From Cyanobacteria bacterium SZAS-4 (GTDB lineage: Bacteria > Cyanobacteriota > Vampirovibrionia > Obscuribacterales > Obscuribacteraceae), in NCBI GenBank assembly GCA_018266255.1, contig JAFEAT010000008.1, positions 1 through 64,000 of the forward strand: a stretch of 64,000 nucleotides of DNA, in the 5' to 3' direction. Position 1 is the first letter of the stretch, and every line of letters starts with the position of its first letter. The notes beneath the pieces are model-generated. The model saw only the letters and a list, made by a program, of their open reading frames with translations, did not search any database and was not told the DNA's origin. Positions 10,001 to 18,791 of the stretch are shown here, one piece after another. Both the position numbers and the translations under genes were made by a program.

Positions 10001-13000
10001 TTCTGGATTTCAGTATGTCTTCTCCGCCCTCTTTAAGGGCGTTGGCAGCAACGTCTTTGGCTACATCTGCAGCAATAGTGTCGCCAATGGTGGCCAGAGT
10101 TTTTCCGAATCCGAGGGCTTCACCGCCGATGAAGTTTCCTGCAGCAGCGACGCCGCCCTTAAGAAAATTCTGCGCGATTTTTTGAGCGCTGCGGTCAAAA
10201 TCTGAGCCTTCGATTCCCATAGCAACAAGATTCTGAGTTATTCCGCCTGCGGCAAATGCGTAAGCGAATACTAGCGGTGTGGCTGCTCCACCTGACGCGA
10301 CCACGGCTGCAAGTGATGCGGCAGTTATGAGGGCTGTGGCAGCCAGCTCAGCCAATTTTTCTTTGGAGTTTTTATATTGTTCGAGCGAAGTGTTAAAGTA
10401 CTCGTCCAGTGATCTTTGCACCTCTGGCGTGAGCTTTTTGTACTGAGCTTGATACTCTTTCAGCGTTTCTGCGTAGCTATCGATTGCGCGCTGAGTTGTT
10501 AGCCGACTGCCATCGGGCGCGATACCGCTTTCGTTCAAATATTTTTGCAGGTTGTTGTAGAAATTCTGTCGACCATCACCGTTTGCCGGTGTTAGCAAAT
10601 CGGTGTAGAGATTCTTGTCTTTGTCAGATACTTTAGAAAGGAAATCGTGATCCAGATCGCTGGAATATTTTTTAGTGTATTCGTCTTTCAGCTTTTGTAT
10701 CTGTTCGAAGTTGCCGCTATCATGCAGTTTTTCCAGAGTGTCTTTGAAATCTGCATAGTTTCCTTCATCACCGATGATGAACAGTCTCATGCGATCGGCA
10801 GTGCTTAGTTTATGGTCCGGATTTGATAGAACAGCTTCCAGTATTTGCTGCTCTTGAGGATTGAGTTTGTCACGCAATAATGCTCGGTCTGCTTCCGATG
10901 CATTGGCAATCTCAGTAATCAACTCTGACTTTGGCAGATTGAGTTCGGCTCTCATTGCAACAGGCAGAGTACCGGTGGAGAATAGCTTATCCTGGTACTC
11001 TTTCAAATTTGGATTATTGTCGGGTGTGGTTCCAGCCTCAGTCGGATGAGCCTTGAAGTAAGACTCATTAGCAGCGGACCTAATTACTCGATTGATCTTC
11101 TGTTGATCTTCAGTCAGTTGATTGTCTGGTTTACTCAACTGTTCTCTCAGCGCAGGATCTTTCAACACTGCTTCGAGATGCTTGAGTTTGTCCGAGTCTG
11201 ATGCTTCATTGATCTGGTCGAACAAGATCTGGTCGACTGGCTTGAGCTGTTTGACTGGTGCACCTTTGTCTGCAACTTCTGCCAGAACACTGCGCATCAA
11301 CAATTGTTCGGATTCAGTCAGATGCGCTTGGACAAAGTCATTTACTTGTTTTTGATATTCTGGTTTATTCTTGTAGTTTTCTGCCTCCTGTTGTGACATG
11401 TTGATGATCTGATTAATGATCGTCTTGTGATCATATGTGGTGCCCAGCCGCAGAAAACCTGTGCCTGTGTTGTCATCAATTATGTCTGTGATGGAGCGTT
11501 TCTTACCTTTCGATTCTTCATAGGTCTTAGAGTCTTTTTTTGCGTCGATCAATTCCAATACACGCTTCTTTTCCTCTGCTGAAGCGTATGTATCCAAAGA
11601 CTTTTCTATTTCTGCGCGAAAGTTCGTGGCGTCCTTGCTGTTAAAAGGTTTATTGCCTGTTAGTCGATTCCAATCTTCCTCAGACATTTTCTCGACGGCT
11701 GAGAAGAGTTTTTCCTTGTCCGTGTAAGACAAGATGCCGAATATTTTGCCGTCGTCGTGCGATTCCGCCATTTGCCCGATAACTGTTTCTTTACCGTGCT
11801 CGAGAATGTCTTCCCAGATAGCTACTTCTCGAGAATTGCCACCATTTTTAAAGGCCGAGTGAATTCTGTTGTAATAATCCAGTTGGGCACGATCTTGATC
11901 GTTTAAATCGGCCGGTTTAGAACCTTTCTCGGCCAGTGCTTTGCCCGCCGCAAAATCTGCCTGTTCTTTTGGAGTTGCATGCTCAACCGCTAATTTTAAA
12001 TTTTCTTTGTTGTCGAAAATCCAGCGGTTGGTGTTGTTTATCGCAATAGTAGCGAGTGATACTCGACCTTCTCTAAGATAATCGAGTGCGATTGGATCTA
12101 CGCTTTGCTCGAAAGTAAGTTTTCCAACTCGTGAATCATAGGCGATGTCGCTAGGAAATGCGTTCTGAAAGTTTTTCAGAAATTCCTGGTCGTTTTGTAG
12201 CTTGGCTCGGGCACTTTGAGCCTCTTTCGAATCTCCCAGCACGGAGTCACCAAACATCTTCTGATCGCGATATTTGACCGCTATTTGAGCTAGCGACACA
12301 ATGTCATCGGCAGTTCTAGCTTCAACTGGCTTATTGAGGAGTGGCAGTGCCTCTTTTGTTTCCTGGTTGAGATTGTTCGCGCTCTGAATCGCTTCGAGAT
12401 AGCTCTTTCCGTATTTTTCTTTGAAGTCTTTGTCTAAATCTTGCAGCTCTTTTGCGTTGAGCGTGATCAAAACATTACGCAGAAGTGCATTGCCTTTGTC
12501 TTTATCACTATTCATCGTTGTCAGTGCCACCATCAACGCTCCCGCATCGTTGGTGCGACCATCTGCACGATTTAAAACTGCTTCTGTGGTTCTCCAATCA
12601 ACTGCATTGTCGCCGCCGAGCTTGTCCTTCAGCTGATTGCGCAATGTATCCGCTGATCCGTTCTTGTCATACTTATCGTGATAAGCAACTTCTAGCGCTG
12701 CTCTATCTGCTGCACTCAGAGGTTCGAGAATGCTCGCTATTTTATTTTTGTCTGGATCGTTCGTTTGAAATATGGTTTTCTGATAGATTGCTTCATGCAG
12801 CTCTTCTGCCGCTTTATCGAGCGTTGCCTGGTTAAGTGTTGAAGGTCGTGCCTGCTCCTTTTGAGCCCACTGTTCCAACTCTACTTTTGTTACTGAACCA
12901 TCACCATTGCCGACTGAATCGATTGCTTTCAGTCTGTCTAAAAGGGCTTGAGCCAGCATGCGCTCTGATGGGGAATCGTGCTCGCTTTTCCCGTTCGCTG

Positions 13001-13286
13001 CGTCTTCCAATTTGTGAATGTCAAATTTATTTCCGTCACCGAATTCCTTCAGTGCTTGATCGCTGTCGAATGCGGCGACGATTAATTTAGGCAATATTTT
13101 GTCTTGCTCAAGCTTTTGAGTGACGCTTTTGGAAGCGTCGTCATTGCCTTTCATTCCGTTTGCAGTGAGCTGCTTGTTCACTTCATCGAGCATTTTGGTG
13201 CTCGTTGAAGATGTATCCTTAGCTACTGTTTCGATGTTGGTTGATGCATCGTTGACCTGTTGGTCAGTTGCGTTTGTTGTCGGCAT
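7035..13286 (-). CDS. Giant 2083-residue modular protein with papain-like C-terminus
   Basis: A very large leaderless protein. Order of parts: a polar Thr/Asp/Asn N-terminus (1-60); a degenerate EF-hand-like loop (123-138, GNGDGSV, first ligand lost); long helical repeats (150-980), part of which (183-318) resembles annexin repeats with ALEVAYHDKYDK and LDKDFKEKYGKSY; a hydrophobic Ala/Gly region (about 990-1260); a beta-rich region of YD/RHS-like strands (about 1270-1700, e.g. RTIYDAKGEVVGV); and a papain-like domain with Cys1790 (FNTCNV), His2037 (GAHVISV) and Asn2057 (FTNQWG). The layout recalls polymorphic toxins or surface proteins, but no known toxin domain or immunity gene is recognisable. 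The ORF is intact and the reading frame is clean throughout. Its role is unknown; secretion is inferred from the module types. Confidence 0.8.
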   Translation of the reverse strand: MPTTNATDQQVNDASTNIETVAKDTSSTSTKMLDEVNKQLTANGMKGNDDASKSVTQKLEQDKILPKLIVAAFDSDQALKEFGDGNKFDIHKLEDAANGKSEHDSPSERMLAQALLDRLKAIDSVGNGDGSVTKVELEQWAQKEQARPSTLNQATLDKAAEELHEAIYQKTIFQTNDPDKNKIASILEPLSAADRAALEVAYHDKYDKNGSADTLRNQLKDKLGGDNAVDWRTTEAVLNRADGRTNDAGALMVALTTMNSDKDKGNALLRNVLITLNAKELQDLDKDFKEKYGKSYLEAIQSANNLNQETKEALPLLNKPVEARTADDIVSLAQIAVKYRDQKMFGDSVLGDSKEAQSARAKLQNDQEFLKNFQNAFPSDIAYDSRVGKLTFEQSVDPIALDYLREGRVSLATIAINNTNRWIFDNKENLKLAVEHATPKEQADFAAGKALAEKGSKPADLNDQDRAQLDYYNRIHSAFKNGGNSREVAIWEDILEHGKETVIGQMAESHDDGKIFGILSYTDKEKLFSAVEKMSEEDWNRLTGNKPFNSKDATNFRAEIEKSLDTYASAEEKKRVLELIDAKKDSKTYEESKGKKRSITDIIDDNTGTGFLRLGTTYDHKTIINQIINMSQQEAENYKNKPEYQKQVNDFVQAHLTESEQLLMRSVLAEVADKGAPVKQLKPVDQILFDQINEASDSDKLKHLEAVLKDPALREQLSKPDNQLTEDQQKINRVIRSAANESYFKAHPTEAGTTPDNNPNLKEYQDKLFSTGTLPVAMRAELNLPKSELITEIANASEADRALLRDKLNPQEQQILEAVLSNPDHKLSTADRMRLFIIGDEGNYADFKDTLEKLHDSGNFEQIQKLKDEYTKKYSSDLDHDFLSKVSDKDKNLYTDLLTPANGDGRQNFYNNLQKYLNESGIAPDGSRLTTQRAIDSYAETLKEYQAQYKKLTPEVQRSLDEYFNTSLEQYKNSKEKLAELAATALITAASLAAVVASGGAATPLVFAYAFAAGGITQNLVAMGIEGSDFDRSAQKIAQNFLKGGVAAAGNFIGGEALGFGKTLATIGDTIAADVAKDVAANALKEGGEDILKSRISQLLAQGSGKISDLDLTTLVDEVATAGTSQAQKQAILHAIQGGLQDQADIISTLSNNSALQNMIRGAVESGVTGGAVNSGSSLANDLIDGRPIDIATLLTTGLTGFAMGSLIHLGISGTTHYLSVTAKEAATAGGEKRLFVTPEKGQIQYVQRGDVVYKIDGDSGHVFQLKDGDIALGDAPVGKSLVEPPIKDKLLLNGSKNGSTSVDYVENPVTKDVVVNKAINYKADGSIDPRSSVMLDHGVYYRVAADGSRANALGTEVSVAADGSITVKGEPWPGFYAFHPSDYQIGTPRYSNTSPGQSIDTMTLRPDGTMDVHFQNNSTATFDAKDRVTQSITNDGVKATFEYPAGQFTSVPNKITYGDNVWTPVNGQWVDANGAPFADNIALLDSFGTLEITNPADTLRLPTKPNEPLESVKIFSGGEIEYRYKNAATATADRVEPPKAPTSKEVLDNNIKSGEVVKQPDGTYVHEDTAANTRTIYDAKGEVVGVRNSKGQDVTFTRDANGELTRVEYARNGKMESVFEKTQVNGRAYWQETDAAGTIVEWHNEVRVDADGSITKLKATLDSQEWTGIKERPDGQLIKVDNVGRESVYAKDLAVEKARVKEFAAKGFGGDAQRQARFEKWIDEFETAALSRKPPLSTEDIANTYYQLDRLISTDNAVLPLADRMKLAEQFIYKTNNPHTIGQGLFNTCNVTAEVENRLIQLHPDKALQMVSDVATTGKFITADGSIIDMTAMNNVLTPFGQVFENDFNPLQYSGRDFFDQLFQTTAVETYWQTQTIDGARATSTVNDIRAGLPFKPGELRYEFSNGPGRSSSGEVINNYHTKPPSRFVIPKSSRVIDPITGLDMSVTEFPTIDTPHLRGEQLLYIDKQILGFEDPPHMIARHVDDSAINVDTSDQLAKELVQMKQNGVFPATVFVDTRDPLFTGLPGDAVDGGAHVISVQNIFERNGKWYVEFTNQWGSVDDHLGANAVPVEALFDAMRYR

Positions 13287-13564
13287 TAGTAAGCTCGATT
13301 AGAATCAGGTGACGGTGATTATGCTTATCAGTCCGGGATTTCTTTGGTCACGGCTGTGGCAGATTTGGGTCAGCACGACTTTTCCAAATCTGTTTGAAGT
13401 AGGAGCTTTAATCAGGCGCAGTTTTTAGGCGGGTACACACAATCAGTCCAGCTTCCTCTTTGGCTGGACAACGGTTAGGGGCCTGTTCCGATACAATATG
13501 ACAGCCGTCAATTAACTTATCGTTTACACGGCTATCTGAGGGAGAAGTCTAAATTCGAGACACT
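13287..13564. other. Intergenic region upstream of the giant gene
   Basis: No ORF with a ribosome site is visible. On the minus strand a TTGACG hexamer occurs near 13504-13515, but no -10 at correct spacing follows, so I do not call a promoter. The region should hold the promoter of the giant gene and its partner. Confidence 0.4.
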
Positions 13565-13606
13565 AAAAAACCCTGTGATGCATCAATTGGGTGCATCGCC
13601 AGGGTT
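13565..13606 (-). terminator. Rho-independent terminator after the lipoprotein gene
   Basis: On the minus strand AACCCTG...CAGGGTT encloses a second stem, GATGCAC/GTGCATC in near-perfect match, and is followed directly by a TTTTTT run. It lies 57 bases downstream of the stop of the lipoprotein gene and ends that transcript before the giant gene's promoter region. Confidence 0.85.
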
Positions 13607-13663
13607 GTAGCTCGTGCCTTCCGGCACGTGATCGTGGTAGGTTCTATAGATAACGAGTAAGAA

Positions 13664-13903
13664 TTAGTGTCTCTTTTTCTTCCTCACTCGTTTTGTTTCG
13701 GTCTTTGATGTGTTTTCTTTATCTTGCGTCGTTGCGTCGGTTGTTGTGCTGGTTGTTGTTTCGGTGCCATCGGTCGACGTAGTCGTCTGAGTGGCAGACG
13801 AATCAGTGCTCGTCGTTGTATTTGTAGTTTCTTCTTGCTTCGCACCACAGCCACTCACAACGACCGCTACGAGCGCGCTTACTAAAAGTTTTTTGTCTAG
13901 CAT
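13664..13903 (-). CDS. Small Thr/Ser-rich lipoprotein
   Basis: A 79-residue predicted lipoprotein. MLDKKLLVSALVAVVVSGC is a short signal peptide ending in a lipobox (VSGC), so Cys19 should be lipidated and the protein anchored in the membrane outside the cytoplasm. The mature part is almost only Thr, Ser, Glu and Asp and ends in a very basic tail (RVRKKKRH). The start at 13903 follows an AGGAAGTGAG ribosome region; a longer frame opening at 14074 lacks signal features at its start. It sits downstream of the sensor kinase gene and may share its transcript. No domain is recognised. Confidence 0.75.
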   Translation of the reverse strand: MLDKKLLVSALVAVVVSGCGAKQEETTNTTTSTDSSATQTTTSTDGTETTTSTTTDATTQDKENTSKTETKRVRKKKRH

Positions 13904-14081
13904 TTTCCACTCACTTCCTATCTTATTGGCAAAGTTGGAAGATTCCGCTGCCCCACGGTTGGCAAAACCTGCAAATCGATGAACTAGAAGGAGACGATCG
14001 ATTGTCGACGCAGCAGAATCTTTCCACAACATTATCTGCTTTGAGCACCTTGCAAAATGCTTGCAGTTTCGCACTCAGTTG

Positions 14082-15461
14082 CTATGAGTTCGTCGGCGGA
14101 AATTCCACATGGATCGTCGTGCCGACTCCGCCTTGTCCGTCTTCAATAGAGACACTTGCGTTGTGTGCGTTGGCAACTTCTTGCACGATTGAAAGTCCCA
14201 ATCCACTTCCACTGCCGTTTGTGCCCGCCACTCTGTAGAATCGTTCGAAGACCTTTTCACGCTCGTCTGACGGAATGCCTGTGCCGCTATCGACTACACT
14301 CAAAGTCACTTTGCCATTTTGTTTCAGGCTCACAAGGATGTTGCCTCCAGGCTCTGTATATACAATTGCATTCTCGATGATGTTGAAGATCAAATGCCTC
14401 AAACTTGTTTGTTCACCATTGATTACAGCAGGCAGCTGGGACGATTCATAAGTAAGCTCGAGCTTTTTTAGTATTGCTTGTTCGATCAACTCGGAAGTCA
14501 CGTCTGATACCAGAAAGTTCAAGTCCACTCTGGCATTTGCAACAGCCGTTGGATTTCCACTGTCTGTGCGTGCCAATGCCAATAATTGCGTAACCATTCT
14601 GCTGGCTCGGTCGATTCCATGGTCTAATTCGTGCACTACTTGTTTCAAGTCATCGACGTCAGTCATTTCTGTTCCGATGCTGGAATATGTTTTCAATCCA
14701 GCTAAGGGAGTTCGGAGTTGATGGGCTGCGTTTGCGATAAATCTTTGATGCGCCTTGATTTCTTCTCGCAGTCTCTCCAGCAAATGATTGAGAGCAAGAA
14801 CAAGCGGATAAACCTCGTCAGGAGTTTCGTCATCTGTCAGTGGGCTCAAGTCGAGGCGTGTGCGGCTTGCCATCTGGCTTTGCAGAATTCGCAGTGGTGT
14901 TAGTATCTTCGAGATTCCGTACCAAACGGCAACTAATCCGAGCAAGATCGTTAGTAGTTGTGGCACCGCTATGCTGAGCAGCATTTTTTCCTGAAAGTGG
15001 TTTCTCACATTCGTGGTCTCGGCTACCTGCACAATCACTGTTTGATCTTGTGCTTCATCAGGCGACACCTTGATTTCTGCAACATGCACATTTTTGTTCG
15101 AAATCTTCGCGGCGACAACTCGGGGCACATCAACCTGCAAATCTTTCGATGGTTGGGGCAGATCCACGTCACCTGAGATCATTTTTCCTTCTGAATCCAG
15201 AACTCGATAATAGAACTTGTCCGAGTCATCGTGTTTTAGTATCGCAATGGCAGCAGGTGGCAAGTCGACCATGATTCGCCCTTGCTTGACGCGCAGACGT
15301 CCAACAACCGAGTCAGCAGAGCTGATCAAATCTCGATCGAAAGATTCACCTGAAAACTTTGATACCAACCAGAAGCTGAGCACTGCGCTCACAATCCACA
15401 GTCCAAACAAGAATGGCACAAATAGGGTGAGCAGCTGTTTTCGAATCGATAGTCTTTTCAC
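14082..15461 (-). CDS. Membrane sensor histidine kinase (OmpR-partner type)
   Basis: A 459-residue two-component kinase. A first span (about residues 9-34) and a second (161-185) enclose an extracytoplasmic sensor of about 125 residues resembling the TctE/QseC N-terminal domain. HAMP follows (186-238), then the phosphoacceptor His247 in AHQLRTPLAG, an N-box (FNIIENAIVYTEPGG), a DSGTGI G1 box and a GSGLGLSI G2 box, all intact. I take GTG at 15461 as start: it lies one base past the regulator's stop and gives a normal basic start, VKRLSIRKQ. The ATG at 15527 would overlap the regulator by 65 bases. Regulator and kinase are thus translationally coupled. The divergent metal/drug-type efflux adaptor suggests envelope or metal sensing. 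Confidence 0.92.
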   Translation of the reverse strand: MKRLSIRKQLLTLFVPFLFGLWIVSAVLSFWLVSKFSGESFDRDLISSADSVVGRLRVKQGRIMVDLPPAAIAILKHDDSDKFYYRVLDSEGKMISGDVDLPQPSKDLQVDVPRVVAAKISNKNVHVAEIKVSPDEAQDQTVIVQVAETTNVRNHFQEKMLLSIAVPQLLTILLGLVAVWYGISKILTPLRILQSQMASRTRLDLSPLTDDETPDEVYPLVLALNHLLERLREEIKAHQRFIANAAHQLRTPLAGLKTYSSIGTEMTDVDDLKQVVHELDHGIDRASRMVTQLLALARTDSGNPTAVANARVDLNFLVSDVTSELIEQAILKKLELTYESSQLPAVINGEQTSLRHLIFNIIENAIVYTEPGGNILVSLKQNGKVTLSVVDSGTGIPSDEREKVFERFYRVAGTNGSGSGLGLSIVQEVANAHNASVSIEDGQGGVGTTIHVEFPPTNS

Positions 15462-15462
15462 A

Positions 15463-16131
15463 TTATTCTTCTGCCAGTAGATAGCCAAAGCCACGCACCG
15501 TCGTGATTGCCACTTTGGAAAATTCAAGCTTCTTTCGCAAACGGTGCACCACTATTTCAACAGCATTCTCGCTCGATTCTTCAACCCAATCGGATACTTG
15601 ATTCATAATCTGACGTTTGCTTACCACACGTCCGGCTCGCGCCATCAGGGTCTTGAGCACTGTTGTCTCTTTAGGCGTGAGGTCGAGTTCTTTGTCATTC
15701 AAGAGCAGAACACCGCTGTTGGTGTTCAATCGCAGGGGACCCACTTCCATCTCCACTTTATTTCCCCAGTGGCTCTTCCGCAGTGCTGCTCTCATTCGCG
15801 CTTCCAGCTCGCGAAAGTCGAATGGTTTGACGAGATAGTCGTTAGCGCCCAGATCGAGTCCCTCGATTCTGTCTTCCAGCCCATCTCGGGCGGTCATGAT
15901 TATGACGGGCATCACTTCGCCGCGAGATCTCAGTTCTGCCAAAACTTTTGTGCCATCGAGACCGGGCAGTCCTAAGTCGAGGAGCAAGATATCAAAGACG
16001 TTTGTCAGCAAGGCTGCCTGTGCTTCTGTTCCTGTTTTCACAGCCTCGACATTGTAGCCGCGTCTCTGCAAAGCCATCGACAGGGCGGCAAACAGGTAGT
16101 CGTCATCTTCCGCCAGCAAAACTTTCATCAT
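15463..16131 (-). CDS. OmpR-family response regulator
   Basis: A 222-residue DNA-binding regulator. The receiver domain (1-120) has the acidic pair Glu8-Asp9-Asp10, phospho-acceptor Asp52 (LLLDLGLP), a Thr switch in IIMTARD and Lys in YLVKPFD. The C-terminal winged helix (about 125-220) has LTPKETTVLKTLMARAGRVV and VHRLRKKL. It is the first gene of the pair with the kinase at 14082-15461 and is transcribed away from the adaptor gene at 16425. The 290-base intergenic region probably contains its binding sites, though I could not identify a repeat there. Confidence 0.95.
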   Translation of the reverse strand: MMKVLLAEDDDYLFAALSMALQRRGYNVEAVKTGTEAQAALLTNVFDILLLDLGLPGLDGTKVLAELRSRGEVMPVIIMTARDGLEDRIEGLDLGANDYLVKPFDFRELEARMRAALRKSHWGNKVEMEVGPLRLNTNSGVLLLNDKELDLTPKETTVLKTLMARAGRVVSKRQIMNQVSDWVEESSENAVEIVVHRLRKKLEFSKVAITTVRGFGYLLAEE

Positions 16132-16424
16132 CTCTCAAACCAACGTCTTTTCTATCGAATTTGTGTTTAGAAAGCAAATCGCAAGAAAACTAAAATAGCC
16201 TGTGAGTAAGGGTCTACAACTCAGTAAGCCCTCAAACCGGATGAATGTCAAGTCCGACTATTGCGCCCCGGTCCCAAGCGTCTTGCCCCTAACTCCATTC
16301 TTAGTACCGTTCCTTGCTTTTAGCTTGCAAGAACTTTCCAGACTACTGTTTATGGCCATTTTAAGCCTGGACCGCAAAAAATTATCTCATCAGTAAGAGT
16401 GCCTTCTAGCTCAGTCTCGTCGCC

Positions 16425-17753
16425 GTGAAGAATTTGAACTCGCGCCACCATACTTTCTCTAGCTGTCTGTTTCTACTTTCCACAGTGTCTATTCTTGCTT
16501 CATGTGAGGTCAAGCATGAGGTTTCTGCCTCTGCTTCACCAGGGCAGCTCCAATCTCACGGGGCCTCTACAAATTCAACTGTAGTGGTTACACTGCCACC
16601 GGGTAGTGATGCATCCAGGCGAATCACGGTGCAACCGGCATCGCTGAGGTCTCTCAATTTTGTCATCGAGGCCACTGGACAATTGCAGGCGAATGCAAGC
16701 GCTGTTACGAGGATCAGCGCTCCAGTATCAGGCAAAGTGAACACCATAAAAGTTTCACTCGGAGAAGTCGTTAAAAGCGGTCAGCTGCTTGCATCGATTA
16801 CGAGCCAGGAAGTTGGAGCGATGATTACTGACCTGTTTAAAACTGAAACAGAAATCGAATCTGATCTGTCCAGGGATATTCTGGATATCGATTGCGAATT
16901 GGAGCAGACGCAGGCAGAATTGATTTTGTCTCAGAAGCAGTACGAGCGAACCAAGTTACTCGTTGAGGAAAAGGTGTCGTCGCTGGCGGAGCTAGAGAGA
17001 ACAAGAACACATTTAGAAAAAGACCAACTGTCGGTCACTGCATTGGAAAAGAAAAAACGTCGGATTCAATTTGCGTCCGATGAAAAGCGCAGAATGGCTC
17101 ACATAGCGCTTGAGCAAAAACTGACACTTTTGGGAATGCCAGCAAATACAATCAAAAATATCATGAGCCATCGTGATGTTGTTCCTGCTATTCCGATACA
17201 AACACCACAAGCGGGATTTGTGTTGGAGCGTAATGTGAATTTGGGCGAATTAGTAGATCCATCTCGCACTTTGTTCGTTGTTGACGACATCGACACACTG
17301 TGGCTAGTGGCAGATATTTTCGAGCAAGATATCGCGAAAGTTAGCAGCGGACAAGAGATTCAATTCACAGTTGATAGCTATCCAAAGGAGAAGTTCCGAG
17401 GAAAGCTTGATTTTGTTGCTGGCACGATAAATCCAGAAACAAGGACATTAGCTGTACGGGCTCTCATTGCGAATCCATCGTTAAAGTTGAAGCCAAAAAT
17501 GTTTGCCAGAATGAAAATTATTGCAGGTAATCATACTGTGCTGGCTCTTCCAAAATCGGCGATTGAAACTATTGGATCGAACAAACTTGTTTATGTGCAA
17601 AAATCAGACACTATATTCGAGGAACGGAGAGTGCACATTGGCGAGGAGTCTTCAGAACTTGTGGAGATTGTCGATGGAATCAAACCTGGTGAACGAGTGG
17701 TCGTCGGTGGGTCATTCGCGCTGCATTCATTATCGCTGAAACAAACAGATTAA
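16425..17753 (+). CDS. RND-type efflux periplasmic adaptor lipoprotein, without a pump gene
   Basis: A 442-residue membrane-fusion protein of the HlyD/CzcB/CusB type that would connect an inner-membrane RND pump to an outer-membrane channel. A signal peptide ends in a lipobox (SILASC, Cys27). Residues 85-125 form the first lipoyl half (SAPVSGKVNTIKVSLGEVVKSGQ), 140-230 a helical hairpin, then the second lipoyl half (TPQAGFVLERNVNLGE), a beta barrel and the membrane-proximal end. The start is GTG with a poor ribosome site. The expected pump and channel genes are absent: the next gene is unrelated and on the other strand. The divergent two-component pair may control it. The partner pump must be encoded elsewhere or lost. 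Confidence 0.88.
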   Translation: MKNLNSRHHTFSSCLFLLSTVSILASCEVKHEVSASASPGQLQSHGASTNSTVVVTLPPGSDASRRITVQPASLRSLNFVIEATGQLQANASAVTRISAPVSGKVNTIKVSLGEVVKSGQLLASITSQEVGAMITDLFKTETEIESDLSRDILDIDCELEQTQAELILSQKQYERTKLLVEEKVSSLAELERTRTHLEKDQLSVTALEKKKRRIQFASDEKRRMAHIALEQKLTLLGMPANTIKNIMSHRDVVPAIPIQTPQAGFVLERNVNLGELVDPSRTLFVVDDIDTLWLVADIFEQDIAKVSSGQEIQFTVDSYPKEKFRGKLDFVAGTINPETRTLAVRALIANPSLKLKPKMFARMKIIAGNHTVLALPKSAIETIGSNKLVYVQKSDTIFEERRVHIGEESSELVEIVDGIKPGERVVVGGSFALHSLSLKQTD

Positions 17754-17765
17754 CTCGCAATGTCG

Positions 17766-18314
17766 CTAGGCACTATATTTGGTGATCGAGAATCGTAAGC
17801 TTGTGTGCTCTTTGTCACTCATTTTTGATGTGCTTTTTGCTATCTCTTCACATTTGACGGCGAGTTTATCAATTGTTTCCGGATTGAGTGTTCGACCAAA
17901 TAGACTTACCAGCCCTGCCATCATTTCAACTTTGTCGACGTTGCTCCATCCGGGAATCTGCCAAAGCCGAATTGGTATGCGCAGTGCCAGTCGTGTTTCA
18001 ACTCTTTCTAAGCGCAGATTTTCACAGAGTAATTGGTCAATAACAAATATGCTTACTTTGAACAGACTTCGTTGTTGAGTCGATGCGAGCGAATCGATGC
18101 AATCAAGCATTGCGCTTGTGACGGTGTTCAGGAAGCGCGTCTGATCCTCGATTGCACAGCGATAAACTAGACAGGAAGTTTGACCAAAGAACCTGTTCCA
18201 ATCTTTGCTGTCGCCGCTACGGTCGGTTTCTTTCCACAGTCGGTCCATTTCCCATGCGCATGCCTGAACGAAAGCTCGTTCAAGTTCGGAGGCTGGTGTA
18301 AAATCATCGAACAT
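17766..18314 (-). CDS. Hypothetical protein
   Basis: A 182-residue soluble, mostly helical protein with six Cys/Trp-rich positions in its first half (ACAWEMDRLW, SCLVYRCAIED). No signal peptide, membrane span or known motif is visible. It converges with the adaptor gene, 12 bases between the stops. Codon use and composition resemble the neighbours. I recognise no family; the ORF is supported by its length, clean frame and protein-like composition only. Confidence 0.65.
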   Translation of the reverse strand: MFDDFTPASELERAFVQACAWEMDRLWKETDRSGDSKDWNRFFGQTSCLVYRCAIEDQTRFLNTVTSAMLDCIDSLASTQQRSLFKVSIFVIDQLLCENLRLERVETRLALRIPIRLWQIPGWSNVDKVEMMAGLVSLFGRTLNPETIDKLAVKCEEIAKSTSKMSDKEHTSLRFSITKYSA

Positions 18315-18392
18315 GTATTGCCCTACTCAATCACCTTCATTCTAGCGGCTTGCAGAAGGATAGTATGATTCGACAAGATTTAGGATGTACGA

Positions 18393-18791
18393 ATGATGAC
18401 GAATATGCAGAAATTGATCGCTCGGGCTTACGATGCATTCAATCAGCGGGAAATTGACGCGGCTCTGGCGCTGATGAGCGAGAATGTTTCTTGGCCAAAA
18501 GCGTCTGAAGGTGGTCGTGCCGTCGGGAAGGAAGAAATTCGCTCCTATTGGACTCGCCAATGGCAGGAATTCAACCCACACGTTGAGCCAGTTGATATAT
18601 GTGACCAGGAAAGTGGGGTTACTAAAGTCAGGGTTCACCAACTCGTCAAGAGCCTCGAAGGCGAAGTCTTATTTGATGGCGAAGTGTTTCATGTTTTCAT
18701 CATAGCGAACGGTCTAATTGAACGCATGGACTTGATGGAAAGCGAGGCTAATTCTGATTCGGGACCATCCACAGCATTTGCCAGGCAGTAG
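18393..18791 (+). CDS. SnoaL-like / NTF2-fold protein
   Basis: A 132-residue protein of the cystatin-like NTF2 fold. The beginning, LIARAYDAFNQREIDAALAL, and the following MSENVSWP and GKEEIRSYWTRQW are typical of SnoaL-like proteins, which form cone-shaped dimers with a ligand or active-site pocket. The specific ligand is not predictable. The start has an AGGA about eight bases upstream; a second Met four codons later is also possible. It stands alone between a convergent-side hypothetical gene and the right inverted repeat. Confidence 0.8.
   Translation: MMTNMQKLIARAYDAFNQREIDAALALMSENVSWPKASEGGRAVGKEEIRSYWTRQWQEFNPHVEPVDICDQESGVTKVRVHQLVKSLEGEVLFDGEVFHVFIIANGLIERMDLMESEANSDSGPSTAFARQ

Noticed and set aside
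6800..13286. Calling the loop at residues 123-138 of the giant protein a canonical EF-hand
   Set aside because: The first calcium ligand position is Val, not Asp, so only a degenerate EF-hand-like loop is supported.
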